DNA of 64,000 nucleotides. Origin: Vanessa cardui (taxonomy: Eukaryota > Arthropoda > Insecta > Lepidoptera > Nymphalidae). Shown here piece after piece: positions 23,001-34,924 of this stretch. A program made the translations under genes and the position numbers. Location of the stretch: assembly GCF_905220365.1 (NCBI RefSeq), contig NC_061127.1, positions 7,936,001-8,000,000 on the forward strand, in the 5' to 3' direction. Positions within the stretch are counted from its first letter, which is position 1. Every line of letters begins with the position of its first letter. The notes under the pieces are model-generated. The model worked only from the letters and a program-made list of their open reading frames with translations, was not told where the DNA came from and searched no databases.

Positions 23001-24629
23001 CAACATCATTTGTCCCCAACGCTAATGAAAATCCAATTAATTCAGCTCCAAAACTCATTCGAAGTTTAATTGAAAACTTCGCCCGATGAAGGGCGGAGGC
23101 GACTTCGTGAATGATGTAATGAGGTTTTGGCCAGAGTTGTTATTGTCATATGCAGAGCGAATATCCAATGAGTCTCCCCGGATTGTTTCACGGTTAATTA
23201 CAGCCATTTGTTAGCGGTGTCGCTTTGAACCTAAATTTTATTAAAACTCGAACGCTTACGGACAACTGTCGGCGGCTGTATTTATAGCCACTCTTATTTA
23301 GTTTGCCCATACTATAACGGACAGTTTAAATTTGATCGTTCCTAAAAAGAATAAAAATTGTGGCTCGATCGTTCAGTGAACTGTTCAGCGATCAAACGAG
23401 TTGATAAGCAAAAAAAAAAACTTGATTGATAAAGTTAACCACGCTGTAATTTTCTGCCTTTATTTTATTTAAAATGTGTTCGGTTTCAAATTCAATAAAG
23501 TCTTTATCATTATTTAACTTTCGTTTATAAAACTACGCTGACCGTTTTTTTGTTATAAAATACATTTTTTTACGAAACTTGTACTAAATAATACTGAGTA
23601 TTTGTTCCACACATCATATAGTTAACGAACCATATTAGTTTTTATAATGCGTAATAATTATGAATTGTGTTCGAGGTTTACGCGAATTACTTTTTGCTGT
23701 GGGCTATTAGCAAAAAGTACCAGGATACCATAAAAATCAGGTATTAATTCAAGTATTAGCCAAGTATTACCAAATCTTTCGATTCTTCTTCACTTAATTA
23801 CTCCTATTTTTGAAATAAATCATTATTATTTAATGTAAAGTTTATTTTATAAAATAACATCCCTGCTGACCACATCTCTTAGTGGAGGAACTATTAATAG
23901 GCTAATGTTAATAAACCGTATTTTACTTTGTATTAGCTTAAGGTATAAGCATCTCTATTAAAATTACCCCTAATAGTTTGCAAGAGTCCACTACTGTGAC
24001 GTGTATGAGATTCCACATCTTCTCACCTTAATGGAAAAGGTACCATTGATTTTTCTGTACATTCTTCAACTATAAAAAACAAGATACAGTTGGTTAAACA
24101 TTTGCTTAAAGTCATCGATACTTAACCTAACACCATTAATAGCAAATGTCCGAGCATCCATAACACAAAATCGTAATATCTTCGTTTACATTGCATGCCA
24201 ATACAAATTCATTACATGCCATTGCTGTTTGGCGGTAGAATATTGATTGTGACGTGGATTGTGATCGGTATTTATAAATATCAACAGCCTTTCATATTCC
24301 TCAGTAACATCAAGCAAAGTAGATCCTAAGATTAGGTTGTTTAAATAAACGAACCAACCTTTCCAATTTATAAATTAGTTTGATATTTTGAGGAAAGGCT
24401 TAGTGTCAGGAAGTACGGAATTGTGTGCTTACCTATCATAAGTAATAGTAATGTGAGTGGTGCTCTTGGATGCGGCCTCAGTGCTCCCAACACAGCACCG
24501 GCGGCCACAAGACAGGCGCCAACAACACCGAGGAACAAGACGCATAGTCTAAGTGGGGGTCGACCGCAACACGACTTGGGAGCATTGCCCTCCCCCTCTG
24601 AACACGCATATGCTGCCCCTCTTCCTGAT
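20012..24629 (-). CDS. Two-helix membrane protein with four PPxY motifs (5' end missing)
   Basis: Four exons on the - strand: 24629-24433, 21934-21703, 20692-20615 and 20330-20012 (stop TAA at 20014-20012). Each intron is GT...AG and the split codons agree (G|GC Gly, AG|G Arg, AG|A Arg), giving 274 visible residues. Residues 28-50 (LCVLFLGVVGACLVAAGAVL...) and about 58-79 (LTLLLLMIGIGVVLVTAAGL) are two membrane helices joined by a short Arg/His/Pro loop, suggesting a helical hairpin with both ends in the cytosol. The tail has PPSY at 106-109, PPTY at 130-133, PPTY at 157-160 and PPSY at 184-187, with a QEYRLRLLLLDR block between the second and third, then an acidic stretch (about 205-235). 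PPxY motifs bind WW domains, as in adaptors of NEDD4-type ubiquitin ligases; that role is inference. Exons are markedly GC-richer than the introns. I do not recognise a named orthologue. The first visible exon starts in phase 2, so at least one 5' exon lies further right. Confidence 0.82.
21377..21676 (+). mobile_element. Full-length tRNA-derived SINE in an intron, next to a splice donor
   Basis: It has a perfect pol III box A (TGGCCCAGTGG, 21384-21394) and box B (GGTTCAAACC, 21427-21436), then the SINE body (gtgctcagcggtgaaggaa, aacatcgtgaggaaacctg), the conserved 3' domain (ggcctttagcccagcagtg) and a (GTT)n tail. It is flanked by tataatccga at 21367-21376 and 21677-21686. It lies antisense in the intron of the PPxY gene, with its right target duplication about 15 bp from the donor GT at 21702-21701. 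Confidence 0.93.
22540..23320. promoter_or_regulatory. Higher-complexity intronic island, candidate regulatory region or internal promoter
   Basis: In an otherwise AT-rich intron this stretch is GC-richer and free of recognised repeats (e.g. gatctcccgcgctaatggc, cgatgaagggcggaggcga, tccggcacagactccatg). It contains the candidate exon at 22673-22618. It could be a conserved enhancer or an alternative promoter. The sequence alone gives no proof of function. Confidence 0.3.
22618..22673 (-). CDS. Candidate alternative first exon (18 codons) inside the PPxY gene
   Basis: On the - strand an ATG at 22673 opens a frame reading MTESVVATLPGPDKGLLQ and then AG, followed by a plausible donor (caaag|gtaatg). 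It ends with two bases of a codon, so it could join only the exon at 20692 (giving ...GLLQR|LLLLDR), skipping both membrane helices; it cannot join the exon at 21934. It would also fit in phase before the 24629 exon, but lies on the wrong side of it. Against it: the + strand of the same segment has an even better donor (cATG|gtaagtatt at 22674), so this could instead be a + strand exon or simply conserved non-coding DNA. Confidence 0.3.
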
Positions 24630-26290
24630 CTGTAATAAAAAGAAAATTGTGGTAAAGTTATTGCTGAATGTATATGTACATTTGTAACGATCTGTATAAA
24701 ATATAATTTTTGTACAAATATTGTATCAAACTCTTGTTCAAAATGAATAAAAACGAAAACAAGAGTTCAAATAAAGCTGGTACATTTTTTATTCGTTCAT
24801 ATAAACTAGGCTTAACGTTTTTAAAAATGAAAGCATTCGCTTCCAATATATGTGAGTTTACATATAAAATTATTTATTTATTTGCAATTTTGTGTGTAAA
24901 AAAGATAAATAGTTAATTTGATTTAGGAAACTGTATAGGTCTTCAAAGTCTGTGATAACCAGCTTAAACAATAGATCGCATTACGTATGTACCCGACTTT
25001 CATGCATGATATAGGGCTTGTCTCCTAAATCCCATTTAACCCAGTACATCACTATTAATCAGATTTCAAACCATCTGAGTTATGTCCACCGTATGATTGG
25101 AACTTCAATGTAAAAGTTTCATTTTCATTTCCGTGGTGGACTTTTATTACAGATGTGGAGTTTTTAGTTGAAAGAAAAATAATTAATAATAAAAGTATAG
25201 TAAGTAACCATTATGTGCGTTTAATTTAGATCTAAGAAGTTGGGACGTGACAATTTATAAAATAATAATAATAACGGAGTTGATTACGATAATTAAAAAA
25301 AAAAAACAAGAAACCCAGTTGGTAATATTATCACAAAAAAAAATACAAATATTATTAACAACAATTTATTGTTTTCAACAGCTGACTCATGATTTCTGTC
25401 TCTTTTTAGGGGGAAGGTATTGACGCTTACATCACGCATGATCCGATACGGGTTGCTGGGTAATCATTTTGACAGAATGTCATCCGACATGACATTAAAT
25501 TTTATGAAGAGGTAAACTAATTATAAACACAAAAAAATCTTAGTTATCTGTGGTTCTGAGAATATTTCAAGAAGACCGTGAAACAGACAGACCATGAGAA
25601 AGAATAGGTTTATTTTTTTACGTTCGTTCATGAGTCAAGTTCAAAATTGGTACTTGAAAAAGTTTTAACCAATTAAAAATACAACGTCTTTTGACCGCTT
25701 TTATGGTATGGTATGATTTTAATATCGTCCTTATTTTTCTTTCTTTTCACTGACTTAAAAAGCTTCTTAATTTAAAAAGTGATGCAACAAAAAGTATTAG
25801 ACGAAAGAGTTCTTTATTCTGTTGTATTATTCAAAAATGCGTTAATGAATGAGTAACAGACACGAATGAATACAATTGTGAATATATTCAAGAGATTTAA
25901 CAGCGTATAGTGATTGGCCGGAGATACGGCTGAATGCACCGGGGTTTATCGACCTATATCATTTGACCCTTTTAATACGAGAACCCTCATAATGTTAATT
26001 GCTTACGAAGATTACTAATACAAAAACCTTTTGTTTGTGTCACGTATGATTTCTATTAGTCTTTGTGAATGACATTTATGGATCACACTGAAATAAATAG
26101 TCAATAGATTATTTCTGTCACATCATAATGAATGGATTACTTTTAACCATTCGTACATCGTTGCTTTTGAAATATGTTTTATCATATACATATATTGTTT
26201 AGTACAGTTGACTGTCTCGTTGATCTATTGAATATAAAACTGCTGAGAAAAATATAAATTTGACAGTCCACCAGAAGTATGTATAAGTAA
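24630..26290. other. AT-rich DNA upstream of the visible PPxY exons, no exon seen
   Basis: Presumed long 5' intron or upstream region of the - strand gene. It has A-rich runs (aaaaaaaaaaac near 25294), AAT repeats, and no frame with splice borders that I can support. The missing first exon of the PPxY gene was looked for here and not found. Confidence 0.45.
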
Positions 26291-26298
26291 GATTTATA

Positions 26299-26375
26299 CC
26301 TTCTCCATTGTACGTGACATTGGCGAAATAATCTGTGCCCTCTTGGCACAAACAAAAGCCAATAAAAAAAAATTA
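26299..26375 (-). repeat. Dispersed repeat, copy 2 (see 4498)
   Basis: On the - strand it reads 'ggcttttgtttgtgccaag', 'agggcacagattatttcgcc' and 'aatgtcacgtacaatggag', matching 4498-4575 closely in its core. An unclassified repeat family with at least two copies in this window. Confidence 0.65.
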
Positions 26376-26520
26376 TATCCAATCCAAAGTCCAAAAGTCT
26401 ATAAGATGGTATTTGTTTCATTTCCCTACGTCTGTTTATGTTTTTAAAAGTGGCCTATTTGTCTTATAAATAGAACGTTTTATCTTTTTTATTGTAAAAT
26501 TCCTTACAGTATTATTTTGT

Positions 26521-26806
26521 ACTAGCTGTGCGCGTACCTTGTACGCGTTTGAATTTAACATTTAACAAAAAATATATATTATTGTAGCCTAAGTTACTCC
26601 TTATTATATCAGTTATATGCCAGTGAAAGTCCTGTCAAAAACGGTCCAGTCGTGCCAAAGATTAGCAGGAACAAACAGACCGACAGACAGAAATTGTAAA
26701 AAATGTTATTTTGGTGTATGTACCGTGTACATACATGTGCATTGAATTACAAAGAGCTATTTTAATATCACAAACAGACAATCCAATTTTATTATATGTA
26801 TAGATA
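26521..26806 (+). mobile_element. Helitron-like dispersed repeat, copy A
   Basis: It starts 'actagctgtgcgcgtacct' and continues with 'tgaaagtcctgtcaaaaac', 'aacaaacagaccgacagac', 'ggtgtatgtaccgtgtaca' and 'cacaaacagacaatccaat', ending near 'tatgtatagata'. Copies at 27296 and 46712 share the same ordered blocks. It contains no protein frame; the open frame 26662-26862 lies inside it. Confidence 0.7.
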
Positions 26807-27017
26807 ATAAATTGTTGAATAAGCTTTAGTGACAGCATTACGTAATGGTCAGATGGCACCATATGTTGTGTTCGAATTGAAAGTGAAAATCGGATGAGTC
26901 ATTTTTTTTATGCTCATGATAGTTTCGGTCACGCGATCCTTAAAAGAGCTCCATTCTCTAATAAAATTTACTCATAGGGGTGTTACATTCGTAAAATATA
27001 TATTATAAATTCGTTAC

Positions 27018-27060
27018 TGAAGACCCGCCCCAGCTTTGCACTTTGGGTAAAATACTGATA
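27018..27060 (+). repeat. Short fragment of a Helitron-like or RTE-like repeat
   Basis: 'gaagacccgccccagcttt' is GC-rich and resembles the 'cccgc...cggcttcg' start of butterfly repeats, but only a few tens of bases are recognisable. Confidence 0.3.
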
Positions 27061-27295
27061 ATGAATATACTACAAAAGATGTGTTTATTTACGACATCTA
27101 ATTTTTGAAGTTTCTAATGTATTTCTTTTCGACTCACTTTATCTATTAAAAAAAAAAACACATAACAATCCGTTGCGCAATTTTAAAGACTTACACACAC
27201 ATAACAGACAGCGGTAAGCTACTTTGTTCTATACTAAGTGATTATAATGAGGAGAATATTGATGCGAAAAAAGATCATTTAGAATTTTATAAATG

Positions 27296-27512
27296 AATAT
27301 AACAAAAAGTTATTCTTGTAGCTCAAGTTACTCTTTATTACATCAGTTTTCTGCCCGTGAAAGTCTCGTCAAAATCGGTTGAGCCGTTCCAGAGATAAGC
27401 CGGAACAAACAGACAAACATTAAAAAAATGATAGTTTGTGCGTACCGTGTACGCATTACTTAGTTAGTTGGTATTTAGTAAAAGGCGGTTATACAATATA
27501 AAAATAGATACT
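27296..27512 (+). mobile_element. Helitron-like dispersed repeat, copy B
   Basis: It shares with 26521 the ordered blocks 'gtagctcaagttactcttt', 'gtgaaagtctcgtcaaaat', 'cggaacaaacagacaaaca', 'gcgtaccgtgtacgcatta' and 'aaaggcggtta'. The 5' end is less clear than in copy A. Confidence 0.65.
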
Positions 27513-28945
27513 CAAGACGATTCAGCTATTTGCAGTTCTTTCTAGAAATTTCTCGAAATATTTCGTTTCTCGTTTTTCAATCTAATCTAATAATGTAAGG
27601 TCTTATAGCCATTGCAAGCTCCGACGTTCGTTAATCGTCGTAATAGCGCTCGAAATAATTTCTGTACTAACAATCGCGGCTGTTAACACAACCGGGTCTG
27701 GTTTATTGTTTATGGATGTATTCCTGAACTTTCGATACAGAATATCGAAGTGGAATCTAGGTTTTTATTTGTTTACAAATATTTTACCTATGAATGATAT
27801 CCAGGCGGTCATTTGTTAAACAATGCTGTCTCCTTCTTACGAATGATGATCCTTGATGACAGATAGAGATAAATTAATGTTTAACTATTCATCTTCAATA
27901 ACATTAATAAATTTACTACGTTACTAAATCTTTCTCTGATTTACTTTTTTTTGTTTATATATTGATGTAGGCTATTATTTAACATTTTACAATGTCTTAA
28001 ATTAAACTGTAAATCTAATACGTTTTTTAAACAAATAAAAGTTATAAACGATAAATTCAAAGATTTCAAAACGGTAAATTTATAGAAATCGCACGATTCA
28101 ATAATCTGAAATTTATCTCTCCGCTAACTTAGTTCAATATGATTCAATATTAGGAACATTATGCAAATTCGAAACAATTTAAAGCCTGGATATTGTTCCA
28201 AAGTATCTGGCTTAAGGCATACCCGGACTTAGACGATACTAGCTCACTGCTTAAGTCCGCTGGTAACGTTATGTGCATACTAAGCCTACACATATGTTAT
28301 GCGGTAGACCGTAAAATTTACGATGTTAATAGGGACTGGAGGGTTAATTATCTGATTTATGAGTTTATTACCACACTTGCGCACGCGTCGTTATGACCCT
28401 CCCTGACATTGAATATTTAATTACCTCTTTCGTTAATAATGTTTAATATGGTTTATGTAATTCAGCTGAGGTTTTGGAATGTGTTCGTGTGATATTAGCA
28501 CTGAGTAAGACAAAATTAAACTATTTATACAACTAAAGCTGAAAAAATAATACAGAAACTCCCTTATAAGAACATATCTTAAGTGAGTGAAATTGGGGCT
28601 GAAATTTTGTAAATAAATTCGTCATTTCTGTTTGAAATGTGGAAATCGTATTTCTGTATATGTTAATAAGTTAAATCTTTTTTATAATTCGTCAGCTAAA
28701 AGGGTGATACTTAATTATTTTTAGGGAATTCCTTTGTTTTGTTATTTAAAGTATGAAAATTGCTATTCAGATTTAAATGTTAAAGATAGTCGATATAGCG
28801 TTTTTGAAATTTCATCCTTTGATAAGTGAAATCAGAGGTGAGAGTTAGCCTTTTTTCACCCCATAAGTAGATATAAAAATTGATATGTGTTTGTAAGTAA
28901 AAGCCCAACATAACAGCTTCGTCCGGCATACTGATAGTATCTACA
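27513..28945. other. Non-coding DNA with a complex island at 28190-28400
   Basis: No gene. The island (cttaaggcatacccggact, gtaaaatttacgatgttaat, gggactggagggttaatta) has balanced base composition unlike its AT-rich surroundings, no repeat match in the window, and a 67-codon open frame on the + strand without good splice borders. It could be a conserved regulatory element. Confidence 0.35.
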
Positions 28946-28948
28946 TAC

Positions 28949-29556
28949 TTTATATTTCATTCTTTGTCTGATTATATCAAAGTGTATATCTTTTTCTTAT
29001 AACTACTGAACCGTTTTTTCTCTCAACTCTAAAAACAGTATCGTAATAGTACGCAAAACGTTGAATGCGAACAATACATGTTTGGCTTAAAGAGGGTAAT
29101 TTCTCAACGGAATCCCCTGTTCGTGTTCATCCAGACAGACAGACACGCTCCATCAACCACGGAACCAATAAAACCATAATCATTGATAATATATCCTTTG
29201 TCGATCGAGAAAATTTATATATTTATCCTCCGCATTGTTCTCTAATGTTATGCATTCGAGAGTTTTCCTAAATAGCGATCTGTAGGGTTATGTAGGAGAT
29301 TGACTTTAAATCAAACTCCTCGTTGATTAAAAACTTTTTGGTGCTGTCACTTTTGAATCACCAAAAAGTTTTTAGCTATTGGGCAATTTTTCAATATAAG
29401 GAAGAAAATAAAGATTAAATAAAGTTATAACTTTAAATATGTATTGTTCACATTCAACGTTTTGTGTATAAGGCTTTTAGAGTTGAGAGAAAAAACGCTG
29501 TAGCTCAGTAATATAAGAAAAATTGTAAAATCAGAAATAATCATAAATATAAAGAA
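28949..29556. mobile_element. Foldback element: long imperfect inverted repeat with a perfect central hairpin
   Basis: The arms at about 28949-29083 and 29435-29556 are imperfect reverse complements; shared blocks include 'ttttttctctcaactcta', 'caaaacgttgaatg' and 'gaacaatacat'. In the middle, taaaaactttttggtg (29328-29343) pairs perfectly with 29359-29374 around a 15-base loop. Nested inverted repeats of this kind fit a foldback-type MITE. No target duplication was identified and the family is unknown. Confidence 0.65.
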
Positions 29557-31150
29557 AACTTTTAGTATTCTTCAATTGATGAAATATTTTTATATTCGCC
29601 TGAGACCTGAGTGTTTAAGAATTAAAAAGTGATTTCCATAAAAATAATCGACGTGAGTGTATACTTTATTCCTATTTCTTCTTCTCTTTGTTTATTTGTT
29701 ATTGTTAGTACGATTAAAATACCCTTTGTATTGTAATGAATTGTAGAAGAAACTCAGAAATTAATTATGATAGAAACTTTATCTTTTTACCATTTGTAAA
29801 ATTTGGTAACAAATAAATGAACACATGTAATTCGTCTTATTATATTTAAAACGTTACTAACTTAAACATATTATGAAGTAATTGCAAGTTTTCGATTAAC
29901 AATAAAAAAGAACATTGCTTTATTTCTTTTTTTACGTGTAGTAAAATGAAAACGAACATCTGTACAACGTTTTTATTCCCATGAGAGTATGACATTTCAT
30001 ACTAGCGAGTGGCGGTGAGCGGCGAGTTTTCACTACACGCTAATTATACCTTCGAGGGCTCAGGAGTATCCGTGAGCTTCATCGAATATAATAATATTAA
30101 TGCTTACATGCACGAGCCACGTATTTAAAAAAAAAAGAAACAAATTTATAAACGTCATAAACTTAATAATTGATTATCAATTGTTACTTTGTCAATCGTT
30201 GAATATATGCCTTTCATTAATCTATTATGTATGTAATCTATACTAATATTATAAATGCACAAGAGGCTGTATGTTACTATTTCACGGCCAAACTGTTGAA
30301 CCTATTTTGATGAAATTTGATATAAACTTAGTTTGAGCTCGAAGAAAGGATAGCCTTTTTATATGTCTACTACCTGACGACGAACTAAATGCCGTGGATG
30401 CTTATTAGTCATATATATTTAACCTAATGACATATTCAACTTATTTTAATTTATTATTGTATCCAATACTTATTTATTAATTGAGGAATTTATTTACCGT
30501 TTAATCAAATTAAGTGATAAAATAACTTAATTTTATCAAATAACTGACGTTTAAAATGAAAAGCTCAACCTTTTCGAATGGTGAAATGGAATGGAAATGC
30601 AAGATAGTGTGTTCTTCCATTTAAATGCAATAGACGTTAAACCTTGAAATCCATTTCATTAATAGTTCGTGCATGAAATATATACTCGTACTGTCAACGT
30701 CTTGTAAATCTAATCTAAAAGCGCCGTCAGCGCTGTGCTTAAGCTCCTTTCGCTGTACGTATAGCGCTTTTGATGCGCTACTTCGCTGTTGTTATTTGAT
30801 CATTCTGTCGCCTTAAATTGCGTGCGTATGTGTTTGAACTGGAGACGATCTATCTTAATCGTTATTTAATCGTTTCCTCTTCCTGGTTTTTGTTCTGAAT
30901 GCTACGAATGCCAGTATCTATACAATAAATGTTATTATAATCAGACATAGCATGATCTGTTACTAAGTGTAACTAACTCGTATATAAGCAGCTCAATCAA
31001 ACTTGAATTAAAAAATAATGGAAAAACATCCCGCCTTTTTATATTTACTTATTATCTTCGCGAGTCGTATTTTATATTCTGAAACAAGGATTAACAAAAG
31101 AATAATAATCTCGAATTGTCAACAAATAGAGAATAATTTTGTACAACATT
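29557..31150. other. Non-coding DNA; Helitron-like end at 30238-30400
   Basis: At 30238 'tatactaatattataaatgc' is the inverse of the end seen at 14345-14366, followed by 'cacggccaaactgttgaac' and 'gatgaaatttgatataaac', typical of the same repeat group in - orientation. Small GC-richer patches at 30005-30090 and 30720-30800 have no recognised identity. No gene is supported. Confidence 0.45.
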
Positions 31151-31151
31151 A

Positions 31152-31433
31152 TTACATTATGTTTTCCATATTAGAAGCCTTGTAATCTTTTCCCCCGCGC
31201 TCCAACAAATGTAGCAAATTTGTACGAGTAATATGTCCAATATACGTTTTGCCTGAAACGTAGGATGACAAGACTATGACAATATCACGTTGAAATCCCC
31301 AGGAAATAAATTGGGACCCTCGATAAGCGCTCCCTTTGACGAGGCCCGTCTTCGGATTAGGGTGTGAAAAATGATAGCTTAGGTACGCGTAAAGATGGGT
31401 ACCATACGAGCTCTTTGTAAAACATTTCGACAT
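31152..31433 (-). other. Unassigned 93-codon open frame in a GC-richer block
   Basis: The frame encodes a product starting MSKCFTKSSYGTHLYAY with no domain I recognise, no signal peptide and no membrane segment. The base composition (about 40-45 percent GC) stands out from the surroundings, which could mean a decayed transposon, a conserved element or a real exon. No strong splice sites delimit it. I lean to a repeat remnant. Confidence 0.25.
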
Positions 31434-34400
31434 GATTCCAATATATGTTGGGTTTACATATAAATTGTATCCTATTTTTAATTCGCATTACACCTCGTAA
31501 AGTTGCGTCTTCCGTATCGACGTTCCGAATTTAAATTTATGTTCTTAATTAAGAAAAAAAATAATATCTGACGATATCATATTTTTCAGACGGTTAAAAT
31601 GTAGTTTTAAATAATTTCATAAAATCATTTGTTTTACTTCGCAACGGTAAATATTCAGTTACATTTTCTATAAAATGAACTCGATTTGCATTCATAGTTT
31701 TTCTTTTTTTTTATGAAATGAAAAAACGTGAAACGAAACGAACCTAAATTATAAGCCTCTGTATTTTAGTGGAAAGCTGTCAGCTGGAAACTTATTTGTT
31801 AGTGACGCGTGGCGGTTGACACACGTCAAGTCCACAATTTAGGAAGTTCGAGTAATACCTAGGCACTAGGTACGTTTTAACATTGAGTGGATTAGTTAAT
31901 CAAACTTTATGCTGCCCATTCATATCTCACAAAAGCGCCCCTTCAGCTGAAATTTTAGCACAGTTTGGCTGTTACGACGTGAATGTGAATTTTTATTTGC
32001 CTTAATTTTATAGGTTTAATATGTTAATAAAGTGAACGAGTACAGTTTACAACTTTGATGATAATATATTTCAACTGCATTGTATTGTCTTTTTTTTTAA
32101 GATTAAATTCTTTGCTTTCAATTTAAAAACATATTTATTTTTTACTTCAGATATTACATTAGGAAAATTGTAATGACTAAGCTATCTTGGTAATCGAAAT
32201 ATAACAGAAAGGTATGAAAACTGAATAAGGATATTTAAATTAGTAATTAAGAATCTGTGGTAAATATGTTACAGGCTGTGGAGTCAGATGGAACGATTAG
32301 TAGAAAAAGAATATCACTAGTTGAAGAATTTACATCATACGGCTTAAACACTTGCATCGATTTAGACACATAATATTGTATCAACTCTGTTGATTGCATT
32401 CGTAAAATAATAAATCATTTCAGTGTAACCACATTATATATTAATTAGTCAAATTAAAATTATATTTATCTTGCCGAGAGAATTATTGAAACCAATTCGA
32501 TTTAAATTTATGCAAATCTGTACGGATGATAACGCCAAGTCATAAGATAAATTATACGTAAAACAAACATATTATTTTAGATTAAAACAATTGCAACTGA
32601 TTTTTATCTTAAAACCAATTGCGATATTCAATAGTAAGAGTAATTTTAAATACGTAAAAAAAATATTCTTTGATAATTATTTTTATTGAGTGGTGGAGGC
32701 CTTATCTCAAAATTCAAAAGTAGCACAGAGTTGAGACCTTTGCAACTTGTGCAATCGTTGACCTCCTAGTGATTATTTATTACACAGTTTTCTAATTTCA
32801 TGATTTATCGAGCGTAAGGATGGATATCACTTAAGCCCTTTTCAATTCGACAAAAATGCTAAAAAATGACATAAATTGACGTATCAACAAAATCTGTTAA
32901 AATTAGCGATCTGCATCAAAACAATAAAACAATGACCGTAATAAAACCTTCTTTGTGGCTATATCGCAAAAGCTTTGACATTACAACTCTCGAAGTACAA
33001 TGAGGTTTACGCAAATCTGGTTTGCGCAAACTTATTTGTAGTGTGGTCAATGTTCCGTGTTTTTTCGTTTATAAAATTTTACTATGCATTTTAAAAAGTG
33101 CAGAAAAGAATGTGTGTGTAGACGGGACTTTATAGCGACATGTTTTTTTATCTGTTATATAAATATACGTAGTTAAATTAATCTAATTTGCTCATGATTT
33201 TTCTTCGCGTTCGAGCAATTTTGTGTGTTTGTGATGTATGTCTAAATATGTCATACGTCTGACATGTCGCAATATTACAATACGTTGTCTACGTGTAAGA
33301 ATAACGCCGAGCTGTCTGTGAACCAGAGCAATTTGTACTGTACACAAACATCCTGTGACTAATTGTTCGAACCCACGCACGTCGCTGAGCAAAAACAGAT
33401 GTGACTTCTATTTTCCCTTTTAAAATATAGCGTAACTTATCAGATATAATAATTTCAACTTTATTTAAACGAAAAAGATACTTATTTATAACATACATAC
33501 TTTTTTTTAATTTTGTTTTTATAAATATTAATCACCATTTAAAAATTAATATAGATTACTAGACTAAAAAAATCTTGAATTAAATCTTATGCCTATACAC
33601 ACAGGACTTATATTGGCTCAATCTCCGTTTTAATCGACACAATTAATTGATGTATGTCAGCAGATATACTGATGATTGGACATCACTAAAACAACCGGTA
33701 ACAAACCTCAACGATTAATACGAATATAACAAAATATCGAAAGCAGATTATTCGAGCTGTCTTATAAACATTTCAATAAATAATCCGATAAAGCTCTAGA
33801 CTCGCGGAAACATTTCAGATATCGGTACATGATTCTGTTTATTAATTCATAGTACGTGATATCCATATAAAAAGCGCATCTGAATTTTTATTGAAAGAAG
33901 ATGATATTACTATTTTTCCTTCTACATTGAATATTAAATTTACTTCTGGTATTGTAACGACATAGTCTTTATTATCATATTTTTCATGATTAAAAGTTGA
34001 TTAGTTAAACAATGCTGTCCTTGTCTAGCGAATGTCAAATCGATGAAAACAAAAAGAGAGAAATCATTATTTGCAAAAAAGCTGTTAATTTATATTATAT
34101 TTTGGCTTGAAAGTTAAATAAGCAGATAAATTGGTATTCGACAGACATATGACGCGTCTGGATGTGAGCTAACAAATTTTACGGTAAAAATCCTTTATGT
34201 TATTTCAATACAACCATAAATTCATTTAAAATAAAACAATAAAATCCGACGCAATATAAATGCGAAGTTATTCAATTAAATTAAAAGAAATAAAGAGCCT
34301 TCTAATCTGAATTCATTTTAATTTTTTGAAAAGTATGTCAAAATAATTAAACTTACAAAGGACGTAGGAGTTCAGAGAATTATATGAAGCGGTGTAAAAA

Positions 34401-34540
34401 GAAAAATCAAGAAAAAATTACACGAAAGTATCTATGTTAGTACTTAGATATGGCGGTAGGTAAAGCACATGGATCTTGACTAATGATCCGGGATGTAATC
34501 TGGGCTAGCTTTACTGAGTTATGCACGATATATTATGTTT
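31434..34540. other. Non-coding DNA, no gene seen
   Basis: AT-rich, with moderately complex stretches at 31770-31990 (acgcgtggcggttgacaca) and 33190-33400 that have no clear frame or repeat identity. Confidence 0.45.
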
Positions 34541-34544
34541 TGTT

Positions 34545-34732
34545 TATATTTATTCGTCATTTCGTGTCCGGTGTTAAAGGAAAACATAACAATACATATG
34601 TACTAGTCCCTTTTGGAGTTCAAGTTTGCCTCATCAAAAATTTCATTAATATCGGTTCACCAGTTTGGTCGTGAAACAGCAACAGACAGACAGACAAACA
34701 GAGTTACTTTCTCATTTATATAATAAAATTAA
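34545..34732 (+). mobile_element. Helitron-like repeat fragment related to 40369
   Basis: Shared ordered blocks with 40369-40650: 'gttcaagtttgcctcatca' against 'gttgaagtttgcttcatac', 'caccagtttggtcgtgaaa' against 'aacagtttggtcgtgaaca', then a run of 'cagacagacaga'. It ends near 'ttctcatttatataat'. Confidence 0.6.
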
Positions 34733-34924
34733 CAAATTGACATTAACATAGATGTATAATACTTATAATCATGTTTATTTATTATAAGGTAAAACACTTT
34801 ATCACTTTCAAACTGTGTACCGCATAAATATAGACGCATTCACTTCAAGATTTCGCTTCAAAAACCTATGTCTGTATTATCTGTCCGCAGGTAAAAATAT
34901 TTCTTGTACAAAAAATAGAACATT

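Noticed and set aside
24423..24635. 70-codon + strand frame
   Set aside because: Antisense shadow of the helix exon 24629-24433.
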